The notes under the pieces are model-generated. The model saw only the letters and a program-made list of their open reading frames with translations. It made no database searches and was not told the origin of the DNA. Below are positions 1 to 9,440 of a DNA stretch of 18,041 bases, one piece after another. The position numbers and the translations under genes are program-made. The first letter of the stretch is position 1; each line of letters starts with the position of its first letter. Source of the stretch: Darksidea phi (lineage: Eukaryota > Ascomycota > Dothideomycetes > Pleosporales > Lentitheciaceae); the NCBI GenBank assembly GCA_030770425.1, contig JASJFT010000417.1:1-18041 (forward strand), given 5' to 3'.

Positions 1-8
1 TTTTTTTT

Positions 9-78
<70 letters not shown>
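1..78. repeat. Poly-T tract at the left edge
   Basis: A run of 77 T with a single A at position 10, ending at the AG of 79-80. Read on the minus strand it is a long poly-A tail following the decayed coding trace to its right. It could be the 3' tail of a minus-strand poly-A retroelement, or a low-complexity tract. The window starts inside it, so its full length is unknown. Confidence 0.9.
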
Positions 79-80
<2 letters not shown>

Positions 81-820
81 TTTAGTAGTAATACTAGCTA
101 TATTATATAGTTATTCTATTTAATACTAAGATAGAAGAGCTAAGACGAAATCTATATAGAGTCTATTCTCTTTATTAACTAGTACTAGTTTTCTTTTAAT
201 TAAGGGGATATTTTTAAAATCTAAATTTAAATAAGTATATACTACGTATAAGCGACCTAGTTATACTAGATTTAAAAAGATATTAAATACTTCTAGTACT
301 AGTATCTAATAGTAAAGATAGAAGTATATTAGACTTTCTTTAATCCAAATATACTATATAGTTAGAAAGAGAATTAAACCTTTAACCTTTAGTAGAATAA
401 GGAAAATTTACTATTAGATTAAAGTATCTAATAATTAAAGTAATAAAGAATTAAAAGAAGATTTACTAAACCTCTAGTCTTATATAGAACTTCTTCTTTC
501 TTTATAAAAATTCTAAGGTACCTTTAAAGAATTAAATCTTAATCTAAAGAGATTTTTTAGTATACTCTATTTATAAATACTTTTCTATCTTTATTATCTT
601 AAAGTTATATAAAGGTATTTATTAAAATATTATTATTTATATTAGTTTTTATATAAATTCTATAATAAAGTAAGTAATATCTTATAATAACGTCTAAATA
701 TAATAATATCTTACTTTTCTTAAATATAGCTTATAGGCTTAAAGATATAGAATTTTTCTTTTTATAGTAATTAGATAAGTAGATAGATTATATAATTATA
801 GCCTTTTAACTACTTATAGT
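79..820 (-). mobile_element. Element D: RIP-decayed retroelement fragment with Gypsy RNase H similarity
   Basis: Bases 592-820 match 10911 to about 11150 (inside element A's RNase H region) in the same orientation, with mostly C/T and G/A differences and a few small gaps. On the minus strand both copies encode a stretch starting IFKKSKILLYL and passing through IYIKTN, the position of the TDAS motif of Gypsy RNase H. Left of about 590 the match stops. The rest, down to the poly-T tract, has coding-like minus-strand stretches that I cannot assign. The fragment is cut on its right side exactly at the LTR starting at 821. It may be a second copy of the A family or a related element. The poly-A-like tail would fit a LINE better than an LTR element, so its class is uncertain. 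Confidence 0.55.
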
Positions 821-1088
821 TATAAGACCCTAGAACTAAGTATAATTAACTAGGAGTTATAATAGCTAAGGTAGTCTTCTAATTAACTAATAGTAGAATC
901 GGTATATTAAAGCTATTCTAAGATAATACTATAAGGGTATAAGAATAGGGGGTTCTTATACCCGAATAGGGCTTAGTACGCTAAATAAACTAATTAACTA
1001 TTAGACTAATCCTTAGAATTACCTAATCTACTAACTAAAATAGAAAATAAGTAAAATAACTAGGTTACCTAGGGAATAGGTCGTAATA
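821..1088 (-). repeat. 3' LTR of element A (268 bp)
   Basis: It pairs with 15524-15791 at identical length without a gap. I see one possible transversion and otherwise C/T or G/A changes. In minus orientation it begins TATTACGACC and ends GTCTTATA. These are the expected RIP products of a TG...CA-bounded LTR (TGTTACG... to ...CTTACA), and the start resembles that of element B's LTR. A pyrimidine-rich stretch on the plus strand directly at 1089 forms a minus-strand polypurine tract, which identifies this copy as the 3' LTR. The outer flank 816-820 (atagt) lies in the RNase H fragment of element D. Confidence 0.85.
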
Positions 1089-1107
1089 TTATCTTCCTTC
1101 TAGAATA
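1089..1107 (-). promoter_or_regulatory. Polypurine tract of element A
   Basis: The minus strand reads TAGAAGGAAGATAA directly before the LTR start. This is the usual position and composition of the plus-strand DNA primer of LTR retrotransposons. Confidence 0.6.
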
Positions 1108-1497
1108 AGACCTTATCCTTAAGGGCCTAGTAAATAAATAATCGAGAAAAAATACTTTTAAAGGGGGGAGGAGAAAGAGAAGATAAAGGAGGTAGATAGA
1201 TATCTATATCTATTACTTCCTACTTAAAAAATAATTTAACTAATACCCTCTAGATTATTCTTAAAGTATATTAATATTATATAGCCCTATATATATCTAC
1301 TTATTTTATTATATAAATTATTATTTAAAAAATATTTTTCTAATATATATACTATATAACGTACTCGGTATATCTAAAAAGTATTATAGAATATATAAGA
1401 GGACGCTAGTAACTTAATTTTCTATATTACCTAGAAGTTATATATATATAGTTCTACTAGAGAGTAAGACTTACTTCTTTTATATCTTTATCTATAG
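1089..1497 (-). other. 3' untranslated region of element A
   Basis: About 410 bases lie between the repeat-bearing coding trace and the LTR. I see no coding trace or structural RNA. A purine-rich plus-strand stretch at about 1158-1195, including a run of six G, stands out against the AT-rich background. It is too far from the LTR to be its polypurine tract, and its role is unknown. Confidence 0.5.
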
Positions 1498-1822
1498 TAA
1501 AGCGAGGCTATAGAGAGATACTCTAAGCTTAGAGATAGTTACTATAGGCTTTAGGTATTATACTATCTATTTTAGTAGACTATAAAGAAGAGGTACCCTA
1601 AGCTTAGAGGTAATTACTATAAGCTTTAGATTATATACTACCTATTTTAATAGACTATAAAAAAAAGATATTCTAAGTCTAGAGGTAATTTCTATAAGCT
1701 TTAAGCTATATACTATCTATTTTAACGGGTTATAAAAGAGAGGTACTCTAAGTCTAGGGGTAATTATCTTAAGCTCTAAACTATACGCTATCTATTTTAG
1801 TAAATTATAAAGGGTAGAGGCC
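1498..1822 (-). repeat. 75-bp tandem repeat, about four copies, coding on the minus strand
   Basis: The marker CTAAG recurs at 1523, 1598, 1673 and 1748, exactly 75 bp apart, and a partial degenerate unit extends towards 1500. Copies differ mainly by transitions. Because 75 is a multiple of three, the repeat keeps the minus-strand frame of the upstream integrase and chromodomain. Each unit then encodes 25 residues of the type SLLK-stop-IVYSLKLIVI followed by TSKLRVP, with the stop probably a former Gln or Trp codon. No stop other than TAA or TAG, explainable by RIP, occurs through the array. It appears to be a repeat domain at the C-terminus of A's Pol. Confidence 0.8.
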
Positions 1823-1959
1823 TATACTTAATACTAGTAATTTTTCTAGATTTCTATCTTAACTAGTACCTCGTCTTCTAACTAGAGACTAAGGAACTTA
1901 TCTTATAATATAGCTTCTAGCTACTAGACTAGTTATTTAAATAGATCTAGCTTATTAAG

Positions 1960-2130
1960 ATACTTATTATAAAACTCTTTTACTTTTTAGACTATATTTA
2001 TAAAATTACTTATTAGATAATAGATTAGATTTAGGTTATAGTCTATCTATTTTATTTAATAATAGAGCTTACTATAAATAATCTAGCTATCGAGAATATA
2101 GACTACTAGCTACTTAAAATACCTATTTAC
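1960..2130 (-). other. Chromodomain remnant of element A
   Basis: The minus strand encodes, in the integrase frame, YILDS at 2100-2086. Next comes SKLYY-stop-IK-stop-IDY, matching the chromodomain pattern (K)LYYxIKWxGY with Trp codons now stops, and then YYLISNFIN, the W-x-P-x-x-N-F/L position. This places A among the chromoviruses. Aromatic cage Trp positions are lost to RIP stops. Confidence 0.8.
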
Positions 2131-3571
2131 TTCTATAGTTAGTTCTTTAGAAAGTACTTAACTAGATAATAGATCTTATATAGCTTTATATAATCTATCT
2201 ATATAGAAAATATTATATATCTTTATATAAAAGGGTAACTAGATTATATAAAAGCTATACCTTTAATTAATAATAAAATAAGGTCTATATATCTACTAGT
2301 CTAATTTTAGACTTAATCTTAAGATAATAAATCTCTTAGGTATAATATAGACTTAATCTCCTATATTAAAATCTAGAAGGTAGTATTTTTTATTAGCTTA
2401 TTAGCTCTAGGCTTTCTAAACTACTATAATATTAGCTTAGACGTAATTACGGACCTATTAGACTATATTAATTTAGATTTTTATAAACTCTTAGGCTACC
2501 TACGTAATTATATTATTTAGTAATTTAGAGGGTTTACGGACGTATTCTTACTAGTCCTAGTAGTAATAAGCTTTATAGCTAAATTCGATCTTAAATAGAG
2601 AAAATTCTATTATATTATATAAAAGAATTACCTAGATCTAGTCTATACTAGATAGAAGATTAGACTAGTTATTTTAATAGAAGTTTATAAAGAGGTATAA
2701 TTATTAGTCTAGCTATTAATTAAAAACTTCTATATTACTATTAGTCTATAGATAGTAGACTATAAATAATAACTAGCTAATTTCTATAAGCCTATATAAT
2801 TCTTTTATAAAGTCTAATATAAACTATAGACTTTAATCTAAGACTATAGTATATAGAGGACTAAAGACTTACTATATATATATATAGTAGAAAGTAGCTA
2901 TATCTTTAGTAGTAGTAGTCTTAAAGTAGGGTAATAAGAAAGTATATTTTAATAATCTATATATTACTATAAATATATTATCGTATTCCTTATAGTCCTT
3001 TAGAAAGCTTTTAAAGTCTATAGAAATATCTTCTTATACTTTCTTAGATATAAGAAGTAGTTTAAGGAGATCTAAGATCTTATTTTAAAACTTATAACTC
3101 TATTAGTACTATTTATAATTTCTTATATAATATTTTATATTCTTATTTATTATACTTTAGTAATATAGGTCTCTTAGAAGTCTAATAGTTTTCTTTATAT
3201 CTAGATAAGTAGTAATCTATATAATATATACTATCTAGATAAGATAGATCTTAAGAAACCCTACTTTAGATACTACTAACTTTTCTTTTTAGAGGAGAAG
3301 TCTAGATAGGGTTAAGAATAGATACTTACGTCCTTAATAAACTAATTCTTACTCTAGTTTAAGTATAGTATATATATAATTTTTATAAAGTATATAATTA
3401 AAAAGTAAGTAAGAATAAGCTTTAGTTTTATACTTAGGATTCTAGATATTAGTAGTAGCTATTAAGATAGCTATTATAGTAGAGGTCTATCTAAAGAAGA
3501 TAAAGATATAAGTTCTAGTAGCTTTATCTTTTTTTTTCTAAGTTTTTAACTTCTTTTATTTTTAAAAGAGG

Positions 3572-3576
3572 GTATC
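3572..3576. repeat. Target-site duplication GTATC, left copy, of element B
   Basis: GTATC directly precedes B's 5' LTR and is repeated exactly after the 3' LTR at 10616-10620. Joining 10621 to 3576, with one copy kept, restores A's minus-strand pol frame. Confidence 0.95.
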
Positions 3577-4027
3577 TATTACGAACTAAATATATACTAT
3601 AGGATAGTAGTAAGAAGAGCTACCCGAGATTAAACCTATTACTAGCTCCGATACGGAATACGACGACTACGACTATAGTATAAACGATAATTAGTACGGA
3701 CGGCTTTACTAGGAAGTTACGTAATAGATCTATAGATTTATTAGGCTTAGTAAATATAGATCTATAGAGCTATAGATTTATAGATTAGTAGATCTACGGA
3801 AATATAGAGCTATAAATCCTATAGATCTAAGGAAATCAAATTAATATATAATAACTATAAATCTCCTAGATAGTCTTCCTTCTCTATAGTCAATTTAAAT
3901 TTAGATTAATCCTAGCCTATTAACGTAATTAAACTATTATCTACTTATTCCTACTCCTTCGTTCCTATCTTAAGTATAAACCCTAAACGAGGTTAAACAA
4001 CCTATCGGGCCTAGACCCCGTTTAATA
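3577..4027 (+). repeat. 5' LTR of element B (451 bp)
   Basis: It is identical in length to 10165-10615. The 25 to 30 differences I see by eye are all transitions, with no gaps. It starts TATTACGAAC and ends GTTTAATA, RIP products of TG...CA termini. It should have carried the promoter and polyadenylation signals, but I cannot place a TATA box with confidence in this AT-rich DNA. A cluster of TAGATCTATAG-type palindromic words lies at about 3726-3830. Confidence 0.95.
3726..3830. repeat. Cluster of short palindromic TAGATCTATAG-like words in the LTR
   Basis: Variants of ATAGATCTATAG and GAGCTATAG occur repeatedly over about 105 bp, several of them self-complementary. The cluster recurs in the 3' LTR at about 10314-10418, so it was part of the ancestral LTR. 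It could be a regulator-binding array or an RNA stem in U3/R; the sequence does not decide. Confidence 0.6.
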
Positions 4028-4168
4028 CCTTAACTATCTAGTAGGTAGGAATAGCTAACTACGATAGTAGGAGAGGGAACCTAATAAAGCGGAGCGGCGT
4101 AGCCGCTAACTTAGGCCGAACCCTCTAAGGTAGGAAGCTATCGGGAATTTAGTTCCCTAGAAGGTAGT
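4028..4168 (+). other. Leader of element B between 5' LTR and gag
   Basis: About 140 bases. No tRNA primer-binding site starting with TGG, or its RIP product TAG, directly follows the LTR (the sequence is CCTTAACTATCTAG), so the primer is not recognisable. A CG-rich hairpin lies at 4093-4107. Confidence 0.6.
4093..4107 (+). other. Perfect CG-rich hairpin in B's leader
   Basis: AGCGGC, loop GTA, GCCGCT: a 6-bp perfect stem. It stands out in AT-rich DNA because CG pairs escape RIP. Position upstream of gag suggests a possible packaging or translation element, which is inference only. Confidence 0.5.
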
Positions 4169-4309
4169 ATAACTATAGAAAACTTTAAAAGAGTTATTAA
4201 GAACTAGTATACGTTTAAGAAACGAGAAGATATATTAGAAGTATAAATTATAACGTTAACGGAAGAACTAAAAAGATACGTAAGGAAGCCGTTAAAGTTA
4301 GGGGAACTA

Positions 4310-5030
4310 AAGAAATTTAATAGAACCCGATCTAAGCTTAAGGGATTCCTAGCTAATATAGCGATCTACCTCGACCTTAATAAGGTACGACTACCTAATA
4401 AGACCTCGAAGGTATCGTTCGTAGTAGTATAGTTTATAGGAAGAGCTATTACTTAGTTCGAGACTTATCTAAATAAAAGACTATAACTCGACGAAACCCG
4501 TTAGAGCGACGAAACTAAAGCTATCTTCTTAAGTTATAAGTACTTTAAGAATAAATTACGTATTATATTTAAAGATATCGATTTAGAAAGGCTAGCGGAA
4601 TAGAAGATTATACGTCTTAAATAGACTAAATTCGCCGCCGTATATATATCTAAGTTTAAATAACTTACTACTAAGATCTAGTAAGGAGAAGTAGCCCTTA
4701 TATTACGCTACTACGAAGGACTAAAAGATAATATTCGATATAAGATAATTTAAATAGATAGGCTATAGATTATATAAAAAATAATTAAATAGACTATTAG
4801 AATCGATAATAACCTCTATCTCTAAAATTAGAAAAAGAAAGGAAAAGTCGGATTCTATAAAAAGAAAAAAGAAGAAAAGTACTACGGACTAGAACTAATA
4901 GTCCTAGGGGCTAGTTTAGAACCTAAGAAGGGGAGATAGAACCCTAAGAAATAAGAGCTCTATAAAAAACGAGTATACTTTAAATACGAAAAGTAAGGAT
5001 ACCTAGTAAAAGACTATAGGTTAGGTTCTA
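4310..5030 (+). pseudogene. B gag region with destroyed zinc knuckle
   Basis: From about 4313 the frame reads KFNRTRSKLKGFLANI and IYLDLN, typical of the retrotransposon gag domain (FNGxRxKLxxFL...). A region with ITxFETYL (xWFEPYL in relatives) and a helical stretch follow. At 4976-5020 the CCHC knuckle is still outlined as YFKYEK-stop-GYLVKDYR. All three Cys and the His have become Tyr, the direct result of TGC/TGT and CAC/CAT changing to TAC/TAT. Gag would have assembled the particle and bound RNA through this knuckle. Confidence 0.85.
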
Positions 5031-6149
5031 AGAAAGAGAAACCTCGATATACCTAGTAAGGTAAGAGGGATAGAGTAGCTACGATATAAGAATATAATAC
5101 TATATATTAGACGACTTATATACGCGACTAGTATAAGACGTACTATAAAGCTAAGTTAAATACTAGCTATTAGCTATAGAAATAGTAGGTAGCTACGACT
5201 CGGAAGTCTTAGAGGAGAGTTTTATTCTTACTAGAAGTATAAGAGGAAGTACCCGAGGAAGGCTTATCTACGAAGTAGAAAGACTTCGATAACGCTATAG
5301 ATACGCCGTTATAAATAGTTAATAATAGCGATAAGTCCTTAGAACTAGAAGACGAAAACCTAGTTACGATATATAAGAACGCTAGATACCTATAGATAAT
5401 TCGACTATCTAAGGAAGAAATAAAACTAGTACTAGAACTTAATACGACTTATACTCGAGCCTTAAGGTTTATAGAAAAAACTACGATACCTATAATAATA
5501 TAAGAGATCTACGAGGAATAGTCTAGATCTTATTCGATATATTAACTATTTAAAGATTTTAAGTAATAGGTTAAATAGAACTTTATTATTATAGATCTTA
5601 TACCTAACTAAGAGACTTAGAAAGAAATACGGTATATTACGAAGATAGTTAATAAAGAATAACTATAGTATACGGCGATTGAAAGATAGATTCCTATAAG
5701 AATAACCTCTATAAAATATAACGATTAAAGATATAAGGTTAATCCTAAGGATAACCTACGATACGAAATAAGATACCTAGTATACTTCGAAATTATATAG
5801 ATCTTATATATATAAAAAGAATATAAACTCTATAAGGAAGTAAAGTAAAAAAACGATTACTACCTAGTAAAAGACTATAATAAAAGGATTACCTAAGTAG
5901 TTATACTAGAAGTAGTATATAGATAGTAACGATCTAAGAACTAGCGACGAAAGGGATATATTAGAATTATACTAGGACTACTTCTACCATTAAACTATAT
6001 CTTAGGAAGACTATAGTACGAGTACCTAGAGAATAAATACCTAAAGTACGTCTAGACTAAGATTAATACGAAATATTAGCCTAAGAAGATAAGAATTTAA
6101 GGGATAGGAGGATAGGACTATATCTATCTCTAAGGAACCTATTAAGGAA

Positions 6150-6330
6150 GAAAGATTACTACCTTAATCGATAATGGAGCTACTCGAAACTTTATTAGTA
6201 AGGACTTTATTCGACGAAAGAAAATTCTTTAATAGAAGAAACGATACCTAAGTATTATATATACTATTAAAGGAGAACCCTTTAATAAACCCACGACTTA
6301 CGAAACTAAAGGTAAACTTAGCCTATAGGG
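6150..6330 (+). pseudogene. B aspartic protease region
   Basis: At 6164-6199 the frame encodes LIDNGATRNFIS, matching the D-S/T-G-A catalytic loop of retroelement proteases with Asn in place of Ser/Thr. The catalytic Asp (6170-6172) survives. The second conserved hydrophobic glycine (ILG at about 6391-6402) is readable downstream. The protease would have cleaved the polyprotein. Whether Asn is ancestral or a mutation cannot be told from one copy. Confidence 0.8.
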
Positions 6331-6599
6331 ATAGGAAAAAGAAAATAAAATACTTAATATAATCGAGATATTAGACGACTAGGATATAATCCTAGGGATA
6401 CTATAACTCTAAGAAGCCGATCCTTAGATTTAATAGATAAACTAATAAGTATTATTTCTACGATAGAATCTAGGCGTAACCTAAGAAGAAAATAATAATA
6501 TTCTAGAATACTATAAGGAATAGGAAGAATTATTTATAGAACTTAAGGAGAGTCTACCCTAGTACTAGTCCTAGGACTACGTAATCCTACTATAGGAAG

Positions 6600-7260
6600 G
6601 AAAAACTCTAGGATTCGGACTAATCTATAAATTAACTAAGAAAGAAGAAAAGATTATAATAAAATACCTCGAAGAAAACCTTATAAAAAGATATATTTAA
6701 TACTCGAATTTATCTATAGGATACCCGGTTCTCTTCGTACCTAAGAAGGGTACTACGGAATTACGATTATATATCGATTACTAAACGCTTAATAATATTA
6801 TAATTAAGAACCGGTATCCTCTACCTCTAATATCGGAAATATAAAACTAACTAAAAAAAGCTAAATAGTTTATACGATTAGATATTCAAAATGTATACTA
6901 CTAGATTAGAATTAAGAAAGGCGAGGAATAGAAAACTACCTTTAAAATAAAGAAAGGACTATATAAGTACTAAGTAATACCCTTTAGACTTACTAACGTA
7001 CCCGCGATATTCTAAGAACGAATTAATAATATTTTATAAAACTATTTTAATTAGTTCGTAATAGTATACCTCGACGATATTCTAATTTATTCCAAAATAG
7101 AAAAGAAATATAAAGAGTATATAAAAAAGGTTCTATAAGTACTTAAAGAAGTATAACTATACCTTTACCTACGAAAATATAAATTTTACGTATAAGAAAT
7201 AGAGTTTCTAGGATTTATTATTAGACTAGGGGAAATTAAGGTAGACCTATAACGAATCGA
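6600..7260 (+). pseudogene. B reverse transcriptase domain
   Basis: Landmarks in order: GFGLIYKL, then YPVLFVPKKG at about 6722-6751, LRLYIDY and TLNNI, KNRYPLPLI at 6807-6833, FIRLDI in the palm, PFRLTNVPAIF (PFGLTNAPATFQ in relatives), the active-site YLDD at 7067-7078 within IVYLDDILIY, and EFLGFII. The catalytic Asp pair is intact, but stops interrupt the domain throughout. It copies element RNA into cDNA. Confidence 0.93.
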
Positions 7261-7489
7261 AAAGGTTAAAGAATAGCCTATACTTAAGAATCTTAAGGAA
7301 CTATAATCGTTCCTAGGATTCTATAACTTTTATCGAAAGTTAATACTATAATAGAGTACGATAACGGTACTACTTACGTAACTTATAAGGAAAGATTAAC
7401 CCTTCGAATAGAAAGAGGAATACTAATAAGCCTTTAAAAAGATTAAAGAATAGTTTACTAAGGAACCCGTAATTAAGATATATAACCCT

Positions 7490-7890
7490 AAAGAACCCTC
7501 GATTATCGAGACGGATATATTAGACTATACGATAGGAGTAGTACTACTATAGAAAGATAATAAAGATAACCTTAGACTAGTATACTACTTCTTACGGAAG
7601 ATATTATTAGCCGAACTTAACTACGATATCTATAACAAGGAATTACTAGTAATTATCGAAGCTTTAAAGGAATAGAGATCTAATCTATAGGAATCTAAAT
7701 ACCTTATTACGATCTATATAGATTATAAGAACCTAATAGGATTCTTAATAAATAAACCTTTAATCAAAAGATAGATATAATAGGTACAAACCCTCGCGAC
7801 CTACGATATTAGGATCGTATATACTAAAGAATTAGAAAATAAACGAGCGGATACGCTTAGTAGGAGACCTAATTACTAAGGAACGGAGAA
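7490..7890 (+). pseudogene. B RNase H domain
   Basis: PSIIETDILDYTIGVVL at about 7496-7546 matches the TDAS-DYAIGAVL motif, and LNYDIYNKELLVIIEAL at about 7617-7667 carries the second acidic position. IDYKNLIGFL and KRADTLSRRPNY near 7840-7877 are the conserved end of the domain (TDHKNL, RADALSRRP). It degrades the RNA strand during cDNA synthesis. Confidence 0.9.
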
Positions 7891-8079
7891 ACCTAGCGTA
7901 GTAATCCTTAAACTATAACTAGACGGAACGATTACTTATAACCACCCGAAGCTAGTAGGAATACGAGAAATAATACTCGAGCTAGAAGAAAACGAATAAA
8001 CTTAATAGATCCGTATAACTACTACTAAAGTAATAGACGAACGAAACGAAATTTAAGAAGTAATTTAAGAAAAAGACGG

Positions 8080-9410
8080 AATTATCTATATATTCTAAAA
8101 GGCCTATATACCTAAGGTAATAAGAAAAGAATTTATTAGATAATACTACGAAGTACTAGTATATAGGTACTAAGGAGTAGAAAAAACCCTCGAACGACTA
8201 ATAAGGATATATTATTTCCTATATATAAGATAACTAGTAATATAAGTTCTCGTAGAATACGTAGACTACTATCGTAATAAATACGCTAGATATATACCCT
8301 ATAGAATACTATAACTAATAGAAAATATAGAAGGACTATAGAAGATTATTACTATAGACTTTATTATATAGTTACCGCGTTCTAAAGAACTAATAATAGA
8401 AGTATCCTACGATACTATATTAGTAGTAGTAGATAAGTTTATAAAGTATACTTATTTTATCCCGTATACAGATAAAGGAAATACTATAGAATAACTTACT
8501 TATACCCTACTAAGATATATATTTAGCGAATATAGAACGCTAGATAAAATTATCTTAGATAGAGACGTTAAGTTTATAGTAAAGTTTTAGTAGACCCTTA
8601 TAGCTAAATTAGGAACTAAGTATAGTATATTAACTACTTATTATCTATAGATAGATAGACTAACGGAACGAATAAACTAGATAGTAGAATAATACCTTAG
8701 ATACTATCTAAACTATCGCTAGAATAATTAGGTTATACTTTTACCTATAGTATAATTTACGTATAATAGTTCGTAATACAGCGTAATAAAGATAATACCT
8801 TTTTTTACGAACTATAGAATTAAACTAGGAATATATAAGAAACCTAGATAACTTTAGTCTTATAGCTAGAATAGAGAGGAAATAGTAAAAATTATCCTAC
8901 GAATATACTAATAGCTTAAGGAAGATATAGAATTCCTTTAAAATAGAATAAGTAAGTACTACGATAAGAAGCGAAAGGAAGTACCCGCTTTTAAAGAGGG
9001 AGAAAAGGTATAGTTACTACGAAAGAATATTAAGAGTAAGCGACCTAATAGTAAACTAGACTATACTAAGATCGGACCTTATGAAATCGAAAAATAAATC
9101 TTATCTATAAACTATCGACTAAGACTACCTCTATAAATAAAAATCTATCCTACGTTTTATATTAGCTTACTAGAAAAAGTACTATAAGACGCTAGACTAG
9201 TAGTATATAAAGTAGATATATATAGAGAAGATAACGAAGAATAGAAAGTAGAAGAAATCCTAGATAGCGACGTTAGAAATGGAAAATACTACTATCTAAT
9301 CTAATAGTAAGGGATAGACGAAAATAAGAAACTATAGAAACGAACCTAGGAACCCGAAGATAATCTTAATTATCCTAAGAAGCTTACGGAGTACTAAAAC
9401 TATAATCCCG
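8080..9410 (+). pseudogene. B integrase with DD35E core, GPY module and chromodomain
   Basis: A zinc-finger stretch at about 8125-8290 keeps GVEKTLERL and VEYVDYYRNK with Cys/His now Tyr. The core has TIDFI with Asp at 8357-8359, Asp at 8558-8560 (LDRDVKF) and Glu at 8666-8668 (TERIN). The last two are 36 codons apart, exact D-D-35-E spacing. GPYEIEK at about 9077-9097 and SLLEKVL at about 9164-9184 mark the GPF/Y module. The chromodomain follows: KVEEILDSDVRNGKYYYLI at about 9245-9301, then stops at the Trp/Lys position and EPEDNL (about 9353-9367). This defines a chromovirus that would have targeted heterochromatin. Confidence 0.92.
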
Positions 9411-9440
9411 AAGGAAACCTAGAGATAAGGTAAGTTCGTC

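Larger units (their letters stand above)
1498..3576 (-). pseudogene. Element A pol, 3' part: integrase, GPF region, chromodomain, C-terminal repeats
   Basis: All anchors lie in one minus-strand frame (codon first base divisible by 3). From right to left: continuation of the RNase H connection at 3576, a zinc-finger-like stretch at about 3240-3100 with Cys/His now Tyr, then the integrase core. The core has ISIDFKSF (D at 3018-3016), a second D at 2838-2836 and an E at 2730-2728. The D to E distance is 36 codons, the canonical D-D-35-E spacing. At about 2340-2150 a GPF/Y-type module is readable (KLD, then PYFII, then IQLPFYIKI), with a chromodomain at about 2120-1960 (YILDS, YYQIK-type strand, SNFIN). 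The frame continues into the 25-residue repeats. The integrase would have joined element cDNA to chromatin-targeted sites, and the chromodomain usually reads histone marks. Many in-frame TAA/TAG codons make it dead. Confidence 0.85.

Noticed and set aside
1158..1195. Polypurine tract of a plus-strand element
   Set aside because: Purine-rich, but no LTR follows on the plus strand, and the neighbouring element is on the minus strand with its own tract at 1089.
1523..1822. CRISPR array or centromeric satellite
   Set aside because: The 75-bp units are contiguous without spacers, only about four copies, and continue a pol reading frame.
3985..4000. Telomere-like CCCTAAAC word
   Set aside because: A single occurrence inside the LTR, repeated only because the LTR is (10568 onwards); there is no tandem array.
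4028..4050. tRNA primer-binding site of element B
   Set aside because: The sequence after the LTR (CCTTAACTATCTAG) does not begin with TGG or TAG and matches no tRNA 3' end I can recognise, even allowing RIP.
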